From Isoetes taiwanensis (Eukaryota > Streptophyta > Lycopodiopsida > Isoetales > Isoetaceae), in contig JAJEKV010000017.1 of the NCBI GenBank assembly GCA_021234155.1, forward strand, positions 3,206,024 to 3,270,023: DNA of 64,000 nt. Direction: 5' to 3'. Both the position numbers and the translations under genes were made by a program. Positions within the stretch are counted from its first letter, which is position 1. Every line of letters starts with the position of its first letter. Positions 33,550 through 45,392 of the stretch are shown here, one piece after another. Below the pieces are notes generated by a model. That model ran no database searches. It saw nothing but the letters and a program-made list of their open reading frames with translations, and was not told the DNA's origin.

Positions 33550-35140
33550 GCTTCATATAAATGTAATCACTTCAAGGGTGTAGAGTCCATCGGTCGGTGG
33601 CGTCCTCTCTTACGCTTGGTATGGTCTCAATCCTCTCTCCACAACATGAGAAAGACAAAGAGAGAGGAGCATATGTGACTTCTTTCGATGGCTTGATTCT
33701 TGACACATTAAATCAATCAAATTGCAACAACAAAAACATTGACCATATAATGTTGATCTCGCAAATAATATTTCACATCCACTTGTTGAAGGAAAAATAG
33801 TCTTCTTTGAATAATGATGGCCTTGACAAATATTAGAGCTTGAATAACTCGTTGAATGTATGAACACTTGAAATAGACATATGACATTAGGTCTTTACTT
33901 GAGGCAAAAATAACCCATATATTTACAAATGTACATGGACACGAACTCATGATCAATAGCTTGAAGACCAACAGCTTGTCCAATAAACCATTGCCAATGT
34001 ATTGAACCTTATAAGTTTTTGTTATATCTATCTTGAAAAACTCTTCTCCAACTTCAACAGATTAATCATCAAACATACATCAAATATGACAATTTGGTGC
34101 AAAATGTCAAAATATGAACAGATAAACCACACTACATTATTCCCCCCCAAGAGATGAATTCTTCAAAATCTTCAAAACATAGTCTTCCAAACATATATCA
34201 AACTCGCTCAATAGTAGTTGATCTATAAAAATAGCACTGCAACTTAATAAAATCCAATATCTTCTCGAAAGCTTCTTGATTGTTAATCATCGAGCATCAC
34301 TGTCTTATTGAACGATGGGACAAAGACCAGGAGGTGGATCTTCAAAGAAAATAGCGTTTCTTTTTGTTCCACTGGGAAGCTTGTGAAATGATGATGCATG
34401 CTATCGTCTTTGTGATGCATGCTTCTGACTTTATTCCGCTTTGTTTCCGCCATCTGCTAAGAACCAGAGATATTTTGAAGCCTAACATGCTTTGTAGCAG
34501 TTGAGTTGATCTGCCATAGCTCTGTTTGCCTTCCGATACCCTAATGGCCCGGATGCACACAACAAAAGAAGAAGAACAAGGAAAAAAAAAAAACAAGGCA
34601 TAAAAGAGGTCGTTGGAAATAATGGAATAAAGAAGATTTTTTCAAGATAGATATAGGAAAAACATATAAGGTTCAATACATTGGCAATGGTTTATTGGAT
34701 ATGTTGTTGGTCTTCAAGTTATTGATAATGAGTTTGAGTCCATGAATATAGCAAATATATGGATTATTTTGGCTGTACCTCCAAGTAAAGTTCATGTATG
34801 CCTATTCCAGTGTTCATACATTCAACTTGAGTTATTCAAGCTCCAATATTTATCCGGAGGGGGCCATCATTATTCCAAAAGAAGACTAGTTTCCTTCAAC
34901 TTAAAGTGGATGTAGAAATATAGTATTTGCGAGATCAACATTATATGAGTCAGTGTTTTTGTTGTTGCAATTTGAGTTGGATTTAATTTCAAGTTTTGAA
35001 AATCAAGCTATCTAAAGAAGTCATTACCAGTTCTCTCTTTATCTTTCTCATGTTGTGGAGGAAGTTGAGCACCATGCCAAGAAGAGCTGAGAAGCCAACA
35101 CGACTGGATGGGACTTACCGCATAGAGTAGTTGCATTTAT
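33550..35140. repeat. Inverted repeat: arms 33550-34036 and 34638-35140
   Basis: The left arm (…CTCCACAACATGAGAAAG…, …TTGCAACAACAAAAACA…, …ATAATGTTGATCTCGCAAAT…, …CCAATAAACCATTGCCAATG…, …ATCTATCTTGAAAAA) is the reverse complement of the right arm over nearly 500 bp with few indels. The palindrome continues outward into LTR-like copies A (left) and B (right), giving arms of about 1.0-1.2 kb around a ~600-bp loop. Head-to-head elements sharing an LTR family, or one inverted duplication, would produce this. Confidence 0.85.
34036..34300 (+). repeat. LTR-like repeat, copy A2 (partial)
   Basis: It repeats the right part of copy A in the same orientation: CAACTTCAACAGATTAATCATC, CATACATCAAATATGACAAT, ACCACACTACATTATTCCCC, GTTGATCTATAAAAATAG and GCAACTTAATAAAATCC. 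It sits inside the loop of the palindrome. Confidence 0.8.
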
Positions 35141-35149
35141 ATGAAGCCA

Positions 35150-35560
35150 TAGAATGTCCCATTTGGGAAGCCCAATGGTGTTGGGTTTTAATTTTATTTT
35201 CCTTGGAGAAGCTGGAATACTCTTGAAGGTGAAGACATTTGAATATTGGATTTTTATTAAGTTGATTTTATTTTTATAGTCCTTCACTTTGACGCAGTTT
35301 GATATATGTTTTAGGATTATAGTAGTGTATTCCATGGAAGAATTAATGCTAGAAGAGGAGGACCACTGAACTTATTTTATCTCTCTTCTTCATGCATGAT
35401 TCATTGCTTAATCTATTTGCTAGTAGAAGAGGTTAATCCTTGCATAGACTTCTTGAGTTTGCTTTGCTTTGGTGCTAGGATTCTGATGTGTACATACAAA
35501 AATCAGTCTTCATGTTTAAGGCTTGTTTATGTGTGGGACTATATATTTGGTGTGTTTCTT
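35150..35560 (-). repeat. LTR-like repeat, copy B (internally deleted)
   Basis: It is the reverse complement of copy A but lacks about 350 bp of the middle: the phrase GATATATGTTTTAGGATTATAG joins the two ends. The outer part (GCTTAATCTATTTGCTAGTAGAA to the region at 35440-35500) matches the outermost part of copy A. Confidence 0.78.
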
Positions 35561-35589
35561 GGGGAGTTAGGGCATGGTGCAACAGTAGA

Positions 35590-35935
35590 AGCAGGCAGTT
35601 GTTACCAATGGTGTTAGAGGTTTTGTTTTATTTCCTTGGAAGACTTCAGGAGATGCTTTGAAGAATTGAAGGAGCCAATTTGAATATTGGATTTTATTAA
35701 GAGACAGTACTATTTTATAGATCCAAGCTACTTTGAAGCGAGTTTGATATATGTTTGGAAGACTATGTTTGAAGATTTTGAAGAATTCATGGAATGATAG
35801 AATACTCACCAGAGAATAATGTAATAATGGTTTGCTCACATTCCATATTTTGACATTTTTACCAAATTGTCTCGTATTTGATGTATGTTTGATGATTAAT
35901 CTGTTGGGATTGGAAAGATGTGTACCGTTGAGTGG
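35590..35935 (-). repeat. LTR-like repeat, copy C (partial)
   Basis: It repeats the inner half of the family in reverse orientation: GTGTTAGAGGTTTTGTTTTA, GGAAGACTTCAGGAGATGCTTT, GGATTTTATTAAG, TATAGATCCAAGC, GATATATGTTTGGAAGACTA and TTGTCTCGTATTTGATGTATG. Confidence 0.78.
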
Positions 35936-35999
35936 GATGTGTATCAAATCTTCAAACAACACGACACAGATGGGACTTATACCCTTGGTGATTACGGTA

Positions 36000-36790
36000 T
36001 GAAGCCATAGAATGCTTGTTGAGGCAATGAATTATTCTAGAATTTTTAATTTTATTTTCTTGGAAGGCTTTCAGAGATGCTTTTGAAGGGTGAGACATTT
36101 GAATGTGAATTTTATTAAGTTGCGGTGCTATTTTTATAGATCAACCTTCTTTGGGGTTTGATATATTTGGAAGACTATGTTTTGAAGGTTTTGAAGAGAA
36201 TTCATCAAGTCCCATGAATACTTTTTGTTTTTAGGAGGGATATCTGGTAGTTTATCTGTTCATATTTTGGCATTTTACTATAATTGTCATATTTGATCTT
36301 AATGTTTGATGATTAATCATTGGGATTGGAGAAGAGTTGTATTTTTTGGATCAGTGTTTATAGTGTGGGCACTTGTATTTTGAAAAGCGAAGAATTATTA
36401 AAGTCCATTTCAATGGTTGAATAAATTGATGAAGTGGCATGATCTCCAAAGGGCATGTTGGTTATTGAAGATCTAATGGTGAAGATTGATTGAAGATGAA
36501 TGGTCCAAGATTTGTTGTATGAAGTTCCCAAGAGGAGGGAGTGCGTCTCCTCATTCTCCTCTCATCTTATTGCTTTTGAAAGAAAGATCCTCTTGTAAAT
36601 TAGATACTCTGAGAATTAATAATAGAAGAGGCGGATGGACACCTCCAGGACTTGTGTTATCTCTTCTTCATCGTCATGTACATTCTCCTTCATCACATGT
36701 GTTTTGTATTGCATTGTCATCTTTGACAGAATGAGGATGAGAATCAGGCCTGAACTTTGAGTTTGCTTTAACAGGTTTGATTTGTAGAGT
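36000..36790 (-). repeat. LTR-like repeat, copy D
   Basis: It is a full-length reverse copy, with GAAGCCATAGAATG at its start and AAAGGGCATGTTGGTTATTGAAG in the middle. CTCCTCATTCTCCTCTCATC follows, then AATAGAAGAGG near the end. A short piece of the internal sequence (GATGGGACTTA..., 35965-36000) precedes it, as it does copy B. Confidence 0.78.
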
Positions 36791-36799
36791 CTTGCACCA

Positions 36800-37970
36800 C
36801 CGGAGAGTGTGTATATTTTGGGGGCATTGCAAGAAAGCAACATTTCTTGGTATGACATCGTGATGATAATCTTCATTATTTATGGCAACAAAAGAAATGA
36901 TAGGGCTTCTCGTTCATCTGGGCAAAATTTTCTCTGATAATTACAGGTGGCCGCACATAGAACACACGAAAATCAAGGAAAATCAATTATATCATTTGGA
37001 CCCAAAACAAATACAATGCCTTTCTAAAATACAGTGAGTGGTGATGTACCAAGAAAGCATCAAAGTTAAAAGCCCAGCCCTTTGGTTTTAGGAAGAAACC
37101 TAGTAATGCATGCAATGAGAATAGATAAGCAATAAGGCAAGTCAACCAAGAAGCACTTGGAGAAGTCAGAAAGGATGCATTTCGCCAGCACAGTACTGCA
37201 CATCACCAACACAACAAGCTGAAACAGGAGAATAGCATCCTTGGTAGCGGTGGAGAAAAAGCATCACCCGTGGGTGCCGAACATGATAAACAAAACTTGT
37301 ACAATAGAGAAGTTGGGTTCAAAGAGAATAAAGTGCTGAGAAAGGCGATGAGGCGTGGATCTGAGAAACAGCTGATGTGAACTCCCAACCCAAAGCGGGC
37401 ATGCGCCCCACATGGCATGCATGCATGACATGCATGCTCGTCCCATTCTAGAATGAATCGTCATCACCGGATCGTCACGTTATTATAGCGAACATATGTA
37501 AAAAGCTGAATAAAGGCATGGATCCATCTTTCTAAAATAGAAATATTGGAGCGATTTCAAAAGAATTCAATAAATATGTAAAGCGCTTTTTATTACGCCT
37601 TCTTCGCAAAATTTGGTTATGATCTTTCCATGCCATTCTACTGCCCTACTCTAGTGCTAATCCTTGCCCGAAGCAAAGGGAGAAACAAAAATAGAGGAAA
37701 TGTTAAATCTACCATAGCCTTTTTGGTGCCATTGTCGCTGCTCTAAAATTATGCGTGATGTGCCTCTGCCTACAAGAAGAATTAGAACTAAAGAGAAAAA
37801 TGCCAAGGGAAAAGAATGCAGTGGACTCGTGCTATCTTTGTAGAGACAAATCAAGTAATTCTTGCACTGTTTGTGTTATAGAAACTAGGCAGCAAACATA
37901 GAGACTGATTTATTATACATAGTCACAGCAAAAAAGCAAAATGAAATTTTACTGGAAATTCTATCAAATT
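36800..37970. other. Unassigned sequence between repeat copies D and E
   Basis: Short frames only (minus 37203-37418 and 37264-37467). A small CATGCATGCATGACATGCATG cluster lies at 37417-37437. No gene is supported. Confidence 0.45.
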
Positions 37971-37974
37971 GGGT

Positions 37975-38420
37975 TAATCCTCTTCTACTAGCAAATAGAT
38001 TAAGCACAGAGTGCGGATGAAAGGAGGAATAAAATAAGTCACAGGTTCATCCTCCTCTTCTGATAATTCTTCCATGGGAATTTTCTTTTATAAATAAGAT
38101 CTTCTTTAAGGCACAAGGTGAGAATAGAGGAGGCATTACCCTCCTCTTTGAAGCACACAACAAGTGTGACCATTCATCTTCGGCAATGCTTTGCTGTAGA
38201 TCTTCAATAACCAACATGCCCTTTGAGATCGTACCCATTTCATCAATTCAACCATTAGAGCGAGCTTTAATACTCCTTCAAACCCTGATACAAGTGCCCA
38301 TACTATAAAACATCAAAAAATGCAATATCTTCTCAAGCTGTAGTTAATCATCAAACATACATCAAATGTGTATTTTGGTTTTGAAATGTCAAAATATAAT
38401 TGAGATATTACATACTACAC
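37975..38420 (+). repeat. LTR-like repeat, copy E
   Basis: It has the same orientation as copy A: CTACTAGCAAATAGATTAAGC, GGTTCATCCTCCTCTTCT, ATTCTTCCATGG, ATCTTCAATAACCAACATGC, CAAGTGCCCATACTAT and TTAATCATCAAACATACATC. It breaks off near 38420. Confidence 0.8.
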
Positions 38421-38424
38421 ACTA

Positions 38425-40095
38425 TAATACCTCTTTGCTAGTGGTGACATTCATTCTTTTATCTATCTATCTTGTCCCCACACAGAAGATGCCTTTATAC
38501 CATGGTCTGGTCCATAGCATCCAGCGATGTGGTGGTGCCTATGGAGGCGGTGATGAAGGGAAGATCTCTATGATAACAGGGCATCTCAAAGAGGAAAGGG
38601 CCGAAATCTATGAGGCGGGTTCAACAAATCTTGGTGAAGTGGCAACCTCCATTCCGGAGATATAAGCATTGAAGAATCATCCTAACGGGGTTCTTCCTCT
38701 GGTTTTCCACGTGAGGCCAAGTTCTATTCTTTCCCGGGCTGTTTCGTTCGAGGAGGCGGGGGCATCCTTTTTGGGCACTAAAAGACAAGCATATGCTGAA
38801 TTGGGTATCAAAAAGCTGTCCGGGACACATCTTGGCTGACCTCATATAGCACCCCATATGGCGGCTTGTTTAAGGTGTTCTTGGTACTAACCTGCGGTAA
38901 TTAGGTAATCAATAGAAATATGTAACAACTCAATTAATAACAAGTGGAATACTATGATAGAATAGTACATCCAGGGTGCTGATCTAAGTCTTTTGGGCGC
39001 GTTGCGATACCCACCTAAAAGGCTTTATGCCTTATGGCCGGGGCATAGAAACTCCCCTAAAATCTTCATCTTTCTTTATTAGCAGTAGACCGGGTTAGCA
39101 CTTCTTTGCTCTGGGTTCCAGATGTCCCCGCTGGGTGGCATGGATCTTGTGGCCGCACCTCCAAACTCTTGCCCTCTCTGGGGTGGCTCCCGTGCCCTCA
39201 CTGTCAGGCCCAGTGTACGCTTTGATCCGCCCGGCGACAACCACAGAGGCCCCTCTGAGAGATGGATCAAGATCGGGACCTAGTTCTGAACCTTGCATTT
39301 TGGCCTCTTTGTAAAGCGCCCAGGCCTGGTATATATTATTCATATGACATTCCTGCATAATGATTTAGCCTCACTGTTGCGTGGTGTCTTTTCCTTGTTT
39401 GGTTCTCTAACATTCTAAATTGTAGTAATTAAGTATCCTTAGCGGCCTATACAGGGACAAATGTGCCACTTCCTCCACTAATGGGTGGGAAATTATTACA
39501 CTCCTTAATGCTGTCACACCTTTACAGCCTAAAGTACGAGGCCCAGTCCCTCTTGGGAGTCCTGAAATCATGGAAGCATTCACGACATTAACCGATCATG
39601 CAATGGAGACTTTGTAGACGTGAACAGCTTTGTTTAACCTCTTTAATCTTAATCCAACCTGGCATGTCGGGATATCATTATCGAGGCTTAAGCGTAAATA
39701 ATTTAGTCTTTCGGTGAGGCGGACTATCTTGATCGATACTCTCCATCCCTTTGGGCAGCCAATAGAATATAGACACATTATATAACCATCATATAAAACA
39801 CAATTTCATTTATGTTGTGAGTTTAGGTCTTATTTTAAAATGTAACTTTCCATTCTACTTTAAATGTCAAATATTTTCCTTGTCATCATTAGTGACATAA
39901 CCATGTGAACATATTGTGCTTATCCCTTGATCAAAGAAAGCTTTTACCAAAGGTCATACGATTCATGAAGTAGTTCTAGTTCATAAATGGGTGATAAGAA
40001 GGATGTACGTAACTTCTGAACAATCATGGTAAAAGTGTATATAGCTATTAGGGCTACTGCTTTGGAAAAACTGCATGGGCAGATTTACATGGGGA
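38425..40095. other. Unassigned sequence
   Basis: A plus frame at 38366-38665 and minus frames at 38621-38857, 39095-39358 and 39596-39778 have no recognisable domain. GC content rises between 39080 and 39260. Nothing else could be supported. Confidence 0.4.
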
Positions 40096-41280
40096 GGAAA
40101 ATAGCCACCGTCACCATGGGTCAGGGAGGGCTGCAACACTTCGATCACTCACCACGTTGAGGTGCTCATTAAGGCCAAAAGACGAGGTAAGGCTTTGTTC
40201 CTTGCATTTATTGGCTTCTCTGACCTTAAATCTTTTGTGCCAAGGGATGGGTTATATTATGGGATGGAGCTTGGAGTTCGATCCTACGTCAGTCTGAGTA
40301 TCCAAATATACAAAGGTATTACAAGTTGGGGACAACTCAAGCTGAGATCAAAGTACTTCGAGCCAGTGAAACAGAGGCACCCTATATCACAGACACTTTT
40401 ACATTTTGTGTACATAGATGAATTGCAGGTATGGATGGAGTGGAGCGGGTTTATAAAGGAACTCAACTAGGAGATGGTCAATTCACCTGCAATGCAGGAT
40501 GACGTGGTACTATTAGGGTGGCGGTCTCGAAACACTACTTGGAGACTTTTGGGCGAGTTTTGCAAAACAAAGATGAAAGGTAAAATCTAATCCAAATCTA
40601 AGATTATGATACTCTGACATAAATTATCAACTGATTTTATTTATAATGGAAGCATTGGAGATTGAGATACTACTGAAAGTATCTTGGAATAAGTTTATCT
40701 GATTCTAGGATGAAGCATGTGCTAGGCTTGAGTTATGAGGAGGGAAAAAGGCCCTATATGGCATGCTCAGGAAGTGCACAAAAGCATCGTTAGGTTGGAG
40801 GATAGAAAGAATGTTGTTTAAAACTCTAGTTCCAACAGGATTATGTTCTGTAGTGTATACCCCAATTTGAGGACCAACACTATCTAAAGGGCTTTAGAGG
40901 CAGATAGAGGTATTCAAAATATTCTTAGGAGAAGTTTGGGAATTAAGCAGCAAACACCTATCCTATAGTATTTGGCTGAGCGGGATTATGCCTTGGAAAG
41001 CATTATATGGGAAGAAAGCTGGTACCCAATTGTCATATTACATAAGTGGGTAAGATGTTTGTTTTGTACTGGTCGACATACCTTTGGTTTGGGATCTCAT
41101 AGGATTTGAAGCGGACCATAGTATGATGCTCATTATGAGCTCACATAAGCGGTCGGTGGATGAGTGGTTAGTATGCAAAGTGAGGGAGCAGTTTGTTAGA
41201 TGTGCTGAAATGGAACTATAGAAGGCGAGGAGCTATGTATTTCTAGTATGTGCTGCATATCTTAGGAACTCAAGTGACTT
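40095..41280 (+). pseudogene. LINE reverse transcriptase, non-L1-like, degenerate
   Basis: The frame 40162-40470 reads LIKAKRRGKALFLAFIGF, then VPRDGLYYGMELGV and IYKG, matching the RT block ...L..KAR..GK.L.L.F.D..KAFD.VPRD.L...L..LGV......I..LY. After it, VKQRHPISQTLLHFVYIDEL is the VKQGCPLSP.LF..YIDEL block, and at 40500 the phrase QDDVVLLGWRSRN is the catalytic ADD.VLL block, followed by LGEFCKTKM. About 200 bp on, RKCTKASLGWRIERMLFKTL and later SLGIKQQTP fit the C-terminal region of the same LINE type. The catalytic YADD has lost its first residues, and stops interrupt the chain. It differs from the L1 type of the zf-RVT fragment at 11.4 kb. Endonuclease and tail are not visible. Confidence 0.75.
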
Positions 41281-41689
41281 ATATAATATTAATTGTTGTA
41301 ATTCCGAGATTTTTATGTGGAGGGGTTTTGAAGGGGGCTCGGGGGTTTTGGTATAATATTCATATGAATATTGCTATGTAGTAGGATACTTTTGAATATA
41401 CAAATGCATGGTAAACGACATAAATATACCTCATAATATATAGAACTTTAGAAACCACATTAGTAACTATTACAAATCAAAGGGGTTTTACAGGGGAGTA
41501 AACATGGTAAAGATCCTTTTGTGCATAGGCAGGACCGTTTGCCGGGCAATTCTCATCAATATGGTTGGATGATGTCCAGAAGGTTAGTGCTTTGCAGCAG
41601 GGGATATCAGATTTTGTCTGGAGTATACTTGTCCTTTTATTTCTACCCATGAATCAAATTATATACATGATTCAATGTCCCTATTCAGC

Positions 41690-42190
41690 CCATCGTCGTG
41701 CCGCGCTCCACCAAACTTCATGGCAGACTTAGTAAGATTGGTGGTAGCTACTTGCCAATGTCCTTCTACGGCATCTACAGTAAGATTTATGATTCTAAGC
41801 ATCTCGTCTAGCCGATTCTGCATCCACACCAAAGCGAGAATCTTAGAAAATTAGTCTGTGGTTTTCAAATGTAGTAATAAGCGGGAATCCACCCGATCTT
41901 ACGATAATCCTTCTTTTTGGACTTAGCATGGTCACCTTTCGGGCTGGCGAATCGAAGAGTCATCGAGAATCCGATGAGTCTGCAAAACTCTCTTGTCGAA
42001 GACCGAAGAGTGGTGGCGGCGTTTAGATCGTATCGGCACTAGGTGGAGGCACCTGGGGTGGTAGAAGCAATTACGTCCCTCTTCAGCCATGCCTGCTGGA
42101 GTTGCGCCATCACGGCTTGATGAGCAATTCCTGTTTGAAGTAAGGCATTTTGAAAGTTTCCGCGGGTGTAAGCCCAGGGGAGAGGGGCGT
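41690..42190 (-). pseudogene. Possible gypsy gag remnant
   Basis: On the minus strand a frame across 41700-41860 reads VWMQNRLDEMLRIINLTVDA followed by a hydrophilic stretch with WQVATTNLTK. The amphipathic style resembles the N-terminal coiled region of plant gag proteins. A second minus frame (41932-42190) lies upstream, next to the microsatellite. The evidence is composition and style only. Confidence 0.28.
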
Positions 42191-42202
42191 ACGCGGAGTC
42201 TA

Positions 42203-42226
42203 AAAACAACAACAACAACTAGCAGC

Positions 42227-42308
<82 letters not shown>

Positions 42309-42316
42309 GCAACAAC
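42203..42316. repeat. AAC microsatellite, about 114 bp
   Basis: More than 30 AAC/CAA triplets, interrupted once near 42219 by TAGCAG and near the end by CAGCAA. It creates long poly-Leu and poly-Asn frames that should not be read as genes. Confidence 0.96.
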
Positions 42317-42319
42317 TTG

Positions 42320-44490
42320 TGATATCAACATGGGACCTTGAGGGTGTCATGGGCGTTGTTTCCATTGCATATTCATTTGTATTTGAGCCAATAATAGTCT
42401 ATGTGACTCAATAGTTCTTGGAAGTAACATCCGGTTTTTGGATCTAAGTCTAGAGACTATGAAAATTAGAGTCTGAATTTTTGGAGGGTTTTTTTTTGAA
42501 GGGTTTAGAGGGTTTTAGTATGTATTTGGAATTTTTTTATTGTTTGCTAGTGTTATAATGGAGTCAAAATTGGCCATAGTTAGTTAATTTTGTGTCGAAA
42601 TTCCAGCTAGTGAGCTCTAGCATTAGTATTTAGGCCTTGGGAATCCAGTTTACTGTTAAGGTAGAGTTAATGGCCAAACAGTGTATAGTAGAGTTTGCCC
42701 GGGCTCAATGTATATCTCGGGCTCTACCGCATCATATGGCTGCATGAGAGATGGGGTTTATCTTGAACTGGAGAGAACACCAACTCACAGAGTGGAATTA
42801 AGTCAGGGTTATCTTGAACTAAGAGAACATCAACTCACAAGTGGAATTGAGTGGCAGCTGAAATTTGAAAAAGCACCTACAAACTAAATATAGATGTTAT
42901 TGGGCCGTGAATAAGATCCATCAGTAAAAACAATAAGTGTTTCTTCCAATGAAAGTGACAACAAATGCTGGTGGAATACCTATTGATGAATGGATTTTTG
43001 AGAGCATCATAAAAGCATCATGGGTGAAATTCGTGCAGAAACAAAGTTACGTAGCACATTTAGGTGACAAATGCTTGGTGCACATTTTGCTTGGCGATAT
43101 GGGCTTGTAAATATTAGCCAAGTTACGGGTTTTACAAGGTACATTTACTGCAGCATGAACATCAATTGCCTGAGGATCTCAAAGTGTTCCCAAAATCAAT
43201 GAGATAATCATGTAACATGCTTTGAAACAATATAAACAAAAGCATCAATTAAATTCCTCCGGAAATGGTTTATACCACCTTAACCAAATGAGGTCCATAA
43301 CATATACTCTTTTGTATGCCCATTTCAGACGCGTGTGTCCTATCTAATTATTATGATATATTACATTTCCTTCTTCTACAAGCCAAAATGAATCATAGGG
43401 ACACAACACGATTAGCTTTTCAGGGCCTAGATTGACTCTGAGTTTGATAGTAAACAATTAAGATGTAAGATGCTAATTCAACGAATAATTATTTTTCCTA
43501 TCCCATCTATTGCTTGAGCTGTTCTTAAGTAGTTGTGGAGAAAAGGTTGCAGTAATGTCACGATCCAGCAATGTCTGCATCACAAAGCATGTTACCTTTA
43601 GCATCATAACAAAAGAAAAAAAGAGAATTAGCATATGGAGCGTTTTTTTCAAGTAGCAGCTTGCATCAAGAACATAGTCTGGAGTGGATTAGTGACTTGG
43701 TTAATTAAAATGAATATTTCTCTTATGCGACTTCATCTACAAAGAAAATAGTATTTCAAAGCCAGGGACTTCTCTATGTAATAAAGGAGAATCCATGGCC
43801 TCTAATACAACAAGTTTTTAAAGTCTACTGGATCAAATAAAGGTTGAAATTCCTCAATGCATCAAGGTGCTTATTTGTACCTCCCATTAGAGGGCGTTAA
43901 GCACATGTTCTGGAATGAACTTCGTTCCATACTACCAATGACTAAATGTTAAAAATCTAATACATTTCTACCTTTGTGGAGAAAAGTTGTTGGCACACAG
44001 TGCGAGACACGACTTCATCATCTTTAAATATCTTGAAAATCCACAGATACATTAAAGTTTATGGGTCTCTTCAACAAGCAAATAGGGTATGGATAGTCCG
44101 AAAACCAGGAGGACTCTGGATTTTAGTGAGAATTATCCAACTCTTTTATCCGCCAAAGAAATTTCTCTCTCTTATTCTATTTCAATATGATATAAATTTA
44201 TGGGTCTTAAATTTAGATCATGAAGAGATTTTGGAAATTACCTCGTGACAAGAACACTTAAGCACATGGATTGGAATGGCAAAATCCACAAATCAAAGCC
44301 TTTACTACGACTAATTTGGAGCTTTATATTTGACTCATGTCGACTTGAAGCCCATGCCTGTCAGAGAGGAAAGAAAAATTGATAAACTTGTGCATCGTTT
44401 AAAGCATCTTAAGATAAATCTACCATCAAGCAAGGCCTCGAACATCGCGTAGAAGTCCGCTATCTATGTGAAGGCTGCCCCTGTGCAGAC
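42320..44490. other. AT-rich unassigned sequence with a 51-bp tandem repeat
   Basis: Units 42757-42807 and 42808-42855 (GTTATCTTGAACT, GAGAACA, CAACTCACA, GTGGAATT) are a 51-bp tandem duplication. The rest contains only short frames. The one at 43976-44248 (plus, 90 codons) is unassigned. Confidence 0.5.
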
Positions 44491-44496
44491 CAAAAA

Positions 44497-44770
44497 TAAG
44501 AAGCGTCAAACATGTAGAGGAAAAAATTGAAGCATCGTCCAGAGCACGCACGCCACCACACACCCTCTGCAAGATACAATCAAAACCTAACTTTCCTTAT
44601 TTTTGGCATGAAAAATGAATTTATATCGATTAATAAGAAGCGTCAAACATTTAGAGGAAAAATTTGAAGCATCGTCCAGAGCACGCGCGCCGGCGCACAC
44701 CCTCTGCAAGCATCGTCAAAACTTAACTTTCCTTATTTTTTGGCATGAAAAATGAATTTATGTCGATTAA
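44497..44770 (+). repeat. 137-bp tandem duplication
   Basis: Two near-identical units, 44497-44633 and 44634-44770, both run from TAAGAAGCGTCAAACAT through GAGGAAAA, GCATCGTCCAGAGCACGC, CACACCCTCTGCAAG and TGGCATGAAAAATGAATTTA to TCGATTAA. Only about a dozen differences separate them. Confidence 0.93.
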
Positions 44771-45332
44771 TGGTTGTGAATATGTGTGCCGAGTTCCTAG
44801 GAACACTAGCATCTTACCCGTTGAAATCCAGAATTTCCGGCGGAGAAAAAAAAAATCAGGAAGTTTTCCGCCAAGAAATCTAATGGTTGAAGATGTAATG
44901 TTGACATTATTCAAATTTGTGCATAATCTACTATTGCTCTATGTTTTGCTGGATGAAGGAAAGCAAATGATAGAGAGCACAGAGGTCTTGCTTTTATCCT
45001 CAATATATAGGCAGTATACCTGGCATCTGGCCACTGGCATTATATACACACGTACTCGTCAATGGATTGGCCTGGACATAGGGATGAATATCACCGATGA
45101 GAAGTTGGAAACATTCGAGAAAGGGAACTATTCTATTAGAGGGATTAACCCATGGATCTCATCGCTAGTGACTAATGTAAATTTTTCTCTTGCTAGTAGC
45201 TCTTCCCATTGCATGAATAGACAAAGTAAGCTTTGTCTAGATGCCAAAGCCAAGGTAAACCAAGCTTTACAACTTCAATATGTTATATGTTATACAATCT
45301 ACGAAGGTCAATATCCACCATATAGATGTTGA
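44745..45332 (+). CDS. Hypothetical 195-residue frame, unknown
   Basis: This is the longest plus-strand frame outside the retroelements. It starts with ATGAAAAATGAATTTATG inside the second unit of the 137-bp duplication; the equivalent ATG in the first unit leads nowhere. The product has a basic stretch RRRKKKSG near residue 32, a hydrophobic run around residues 55-70 (LFKFVHNLLLLYVLL), then a mixed C-terminal half ending GQYPPYRC. I recognise no family. The frame stops about 60 bp before decayed gypsy gag sequence begins. It could be chance, or a worn host-gene or retroelement leader. There is no promoter or splice evidence. Confidence 0.2.
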   Translation: MKNEFMSINGCEYVCRVPRNTSILPVEIQNFRRRKKKSGSFPPRNLMVEDVMLTLFKFVHNLLLLYVLLDEGKQMIESTEVLLLSSIYRQYTWHLATGIIYTRTRQWIGLDIGMNITDEKLETFEKGNYSIRGINPWISSLVTNVNFSLASSSSHCMNRQSKLCLDAKAKVNQALQLQYVICYTIYEGQYPPYRC

Positions 45333-45392
45333 AAATACAAGGTCCATAGGCCAGGGAAAACTTACAAAGTAAGGGTCTACAAGCATCTTAAA

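Noticed and set aside
41932..42322. Long poly-Leu and poly-Asn open frames
   Set aside because: They are the AAC microsatellite read in frame. No independent coding evidence exists.
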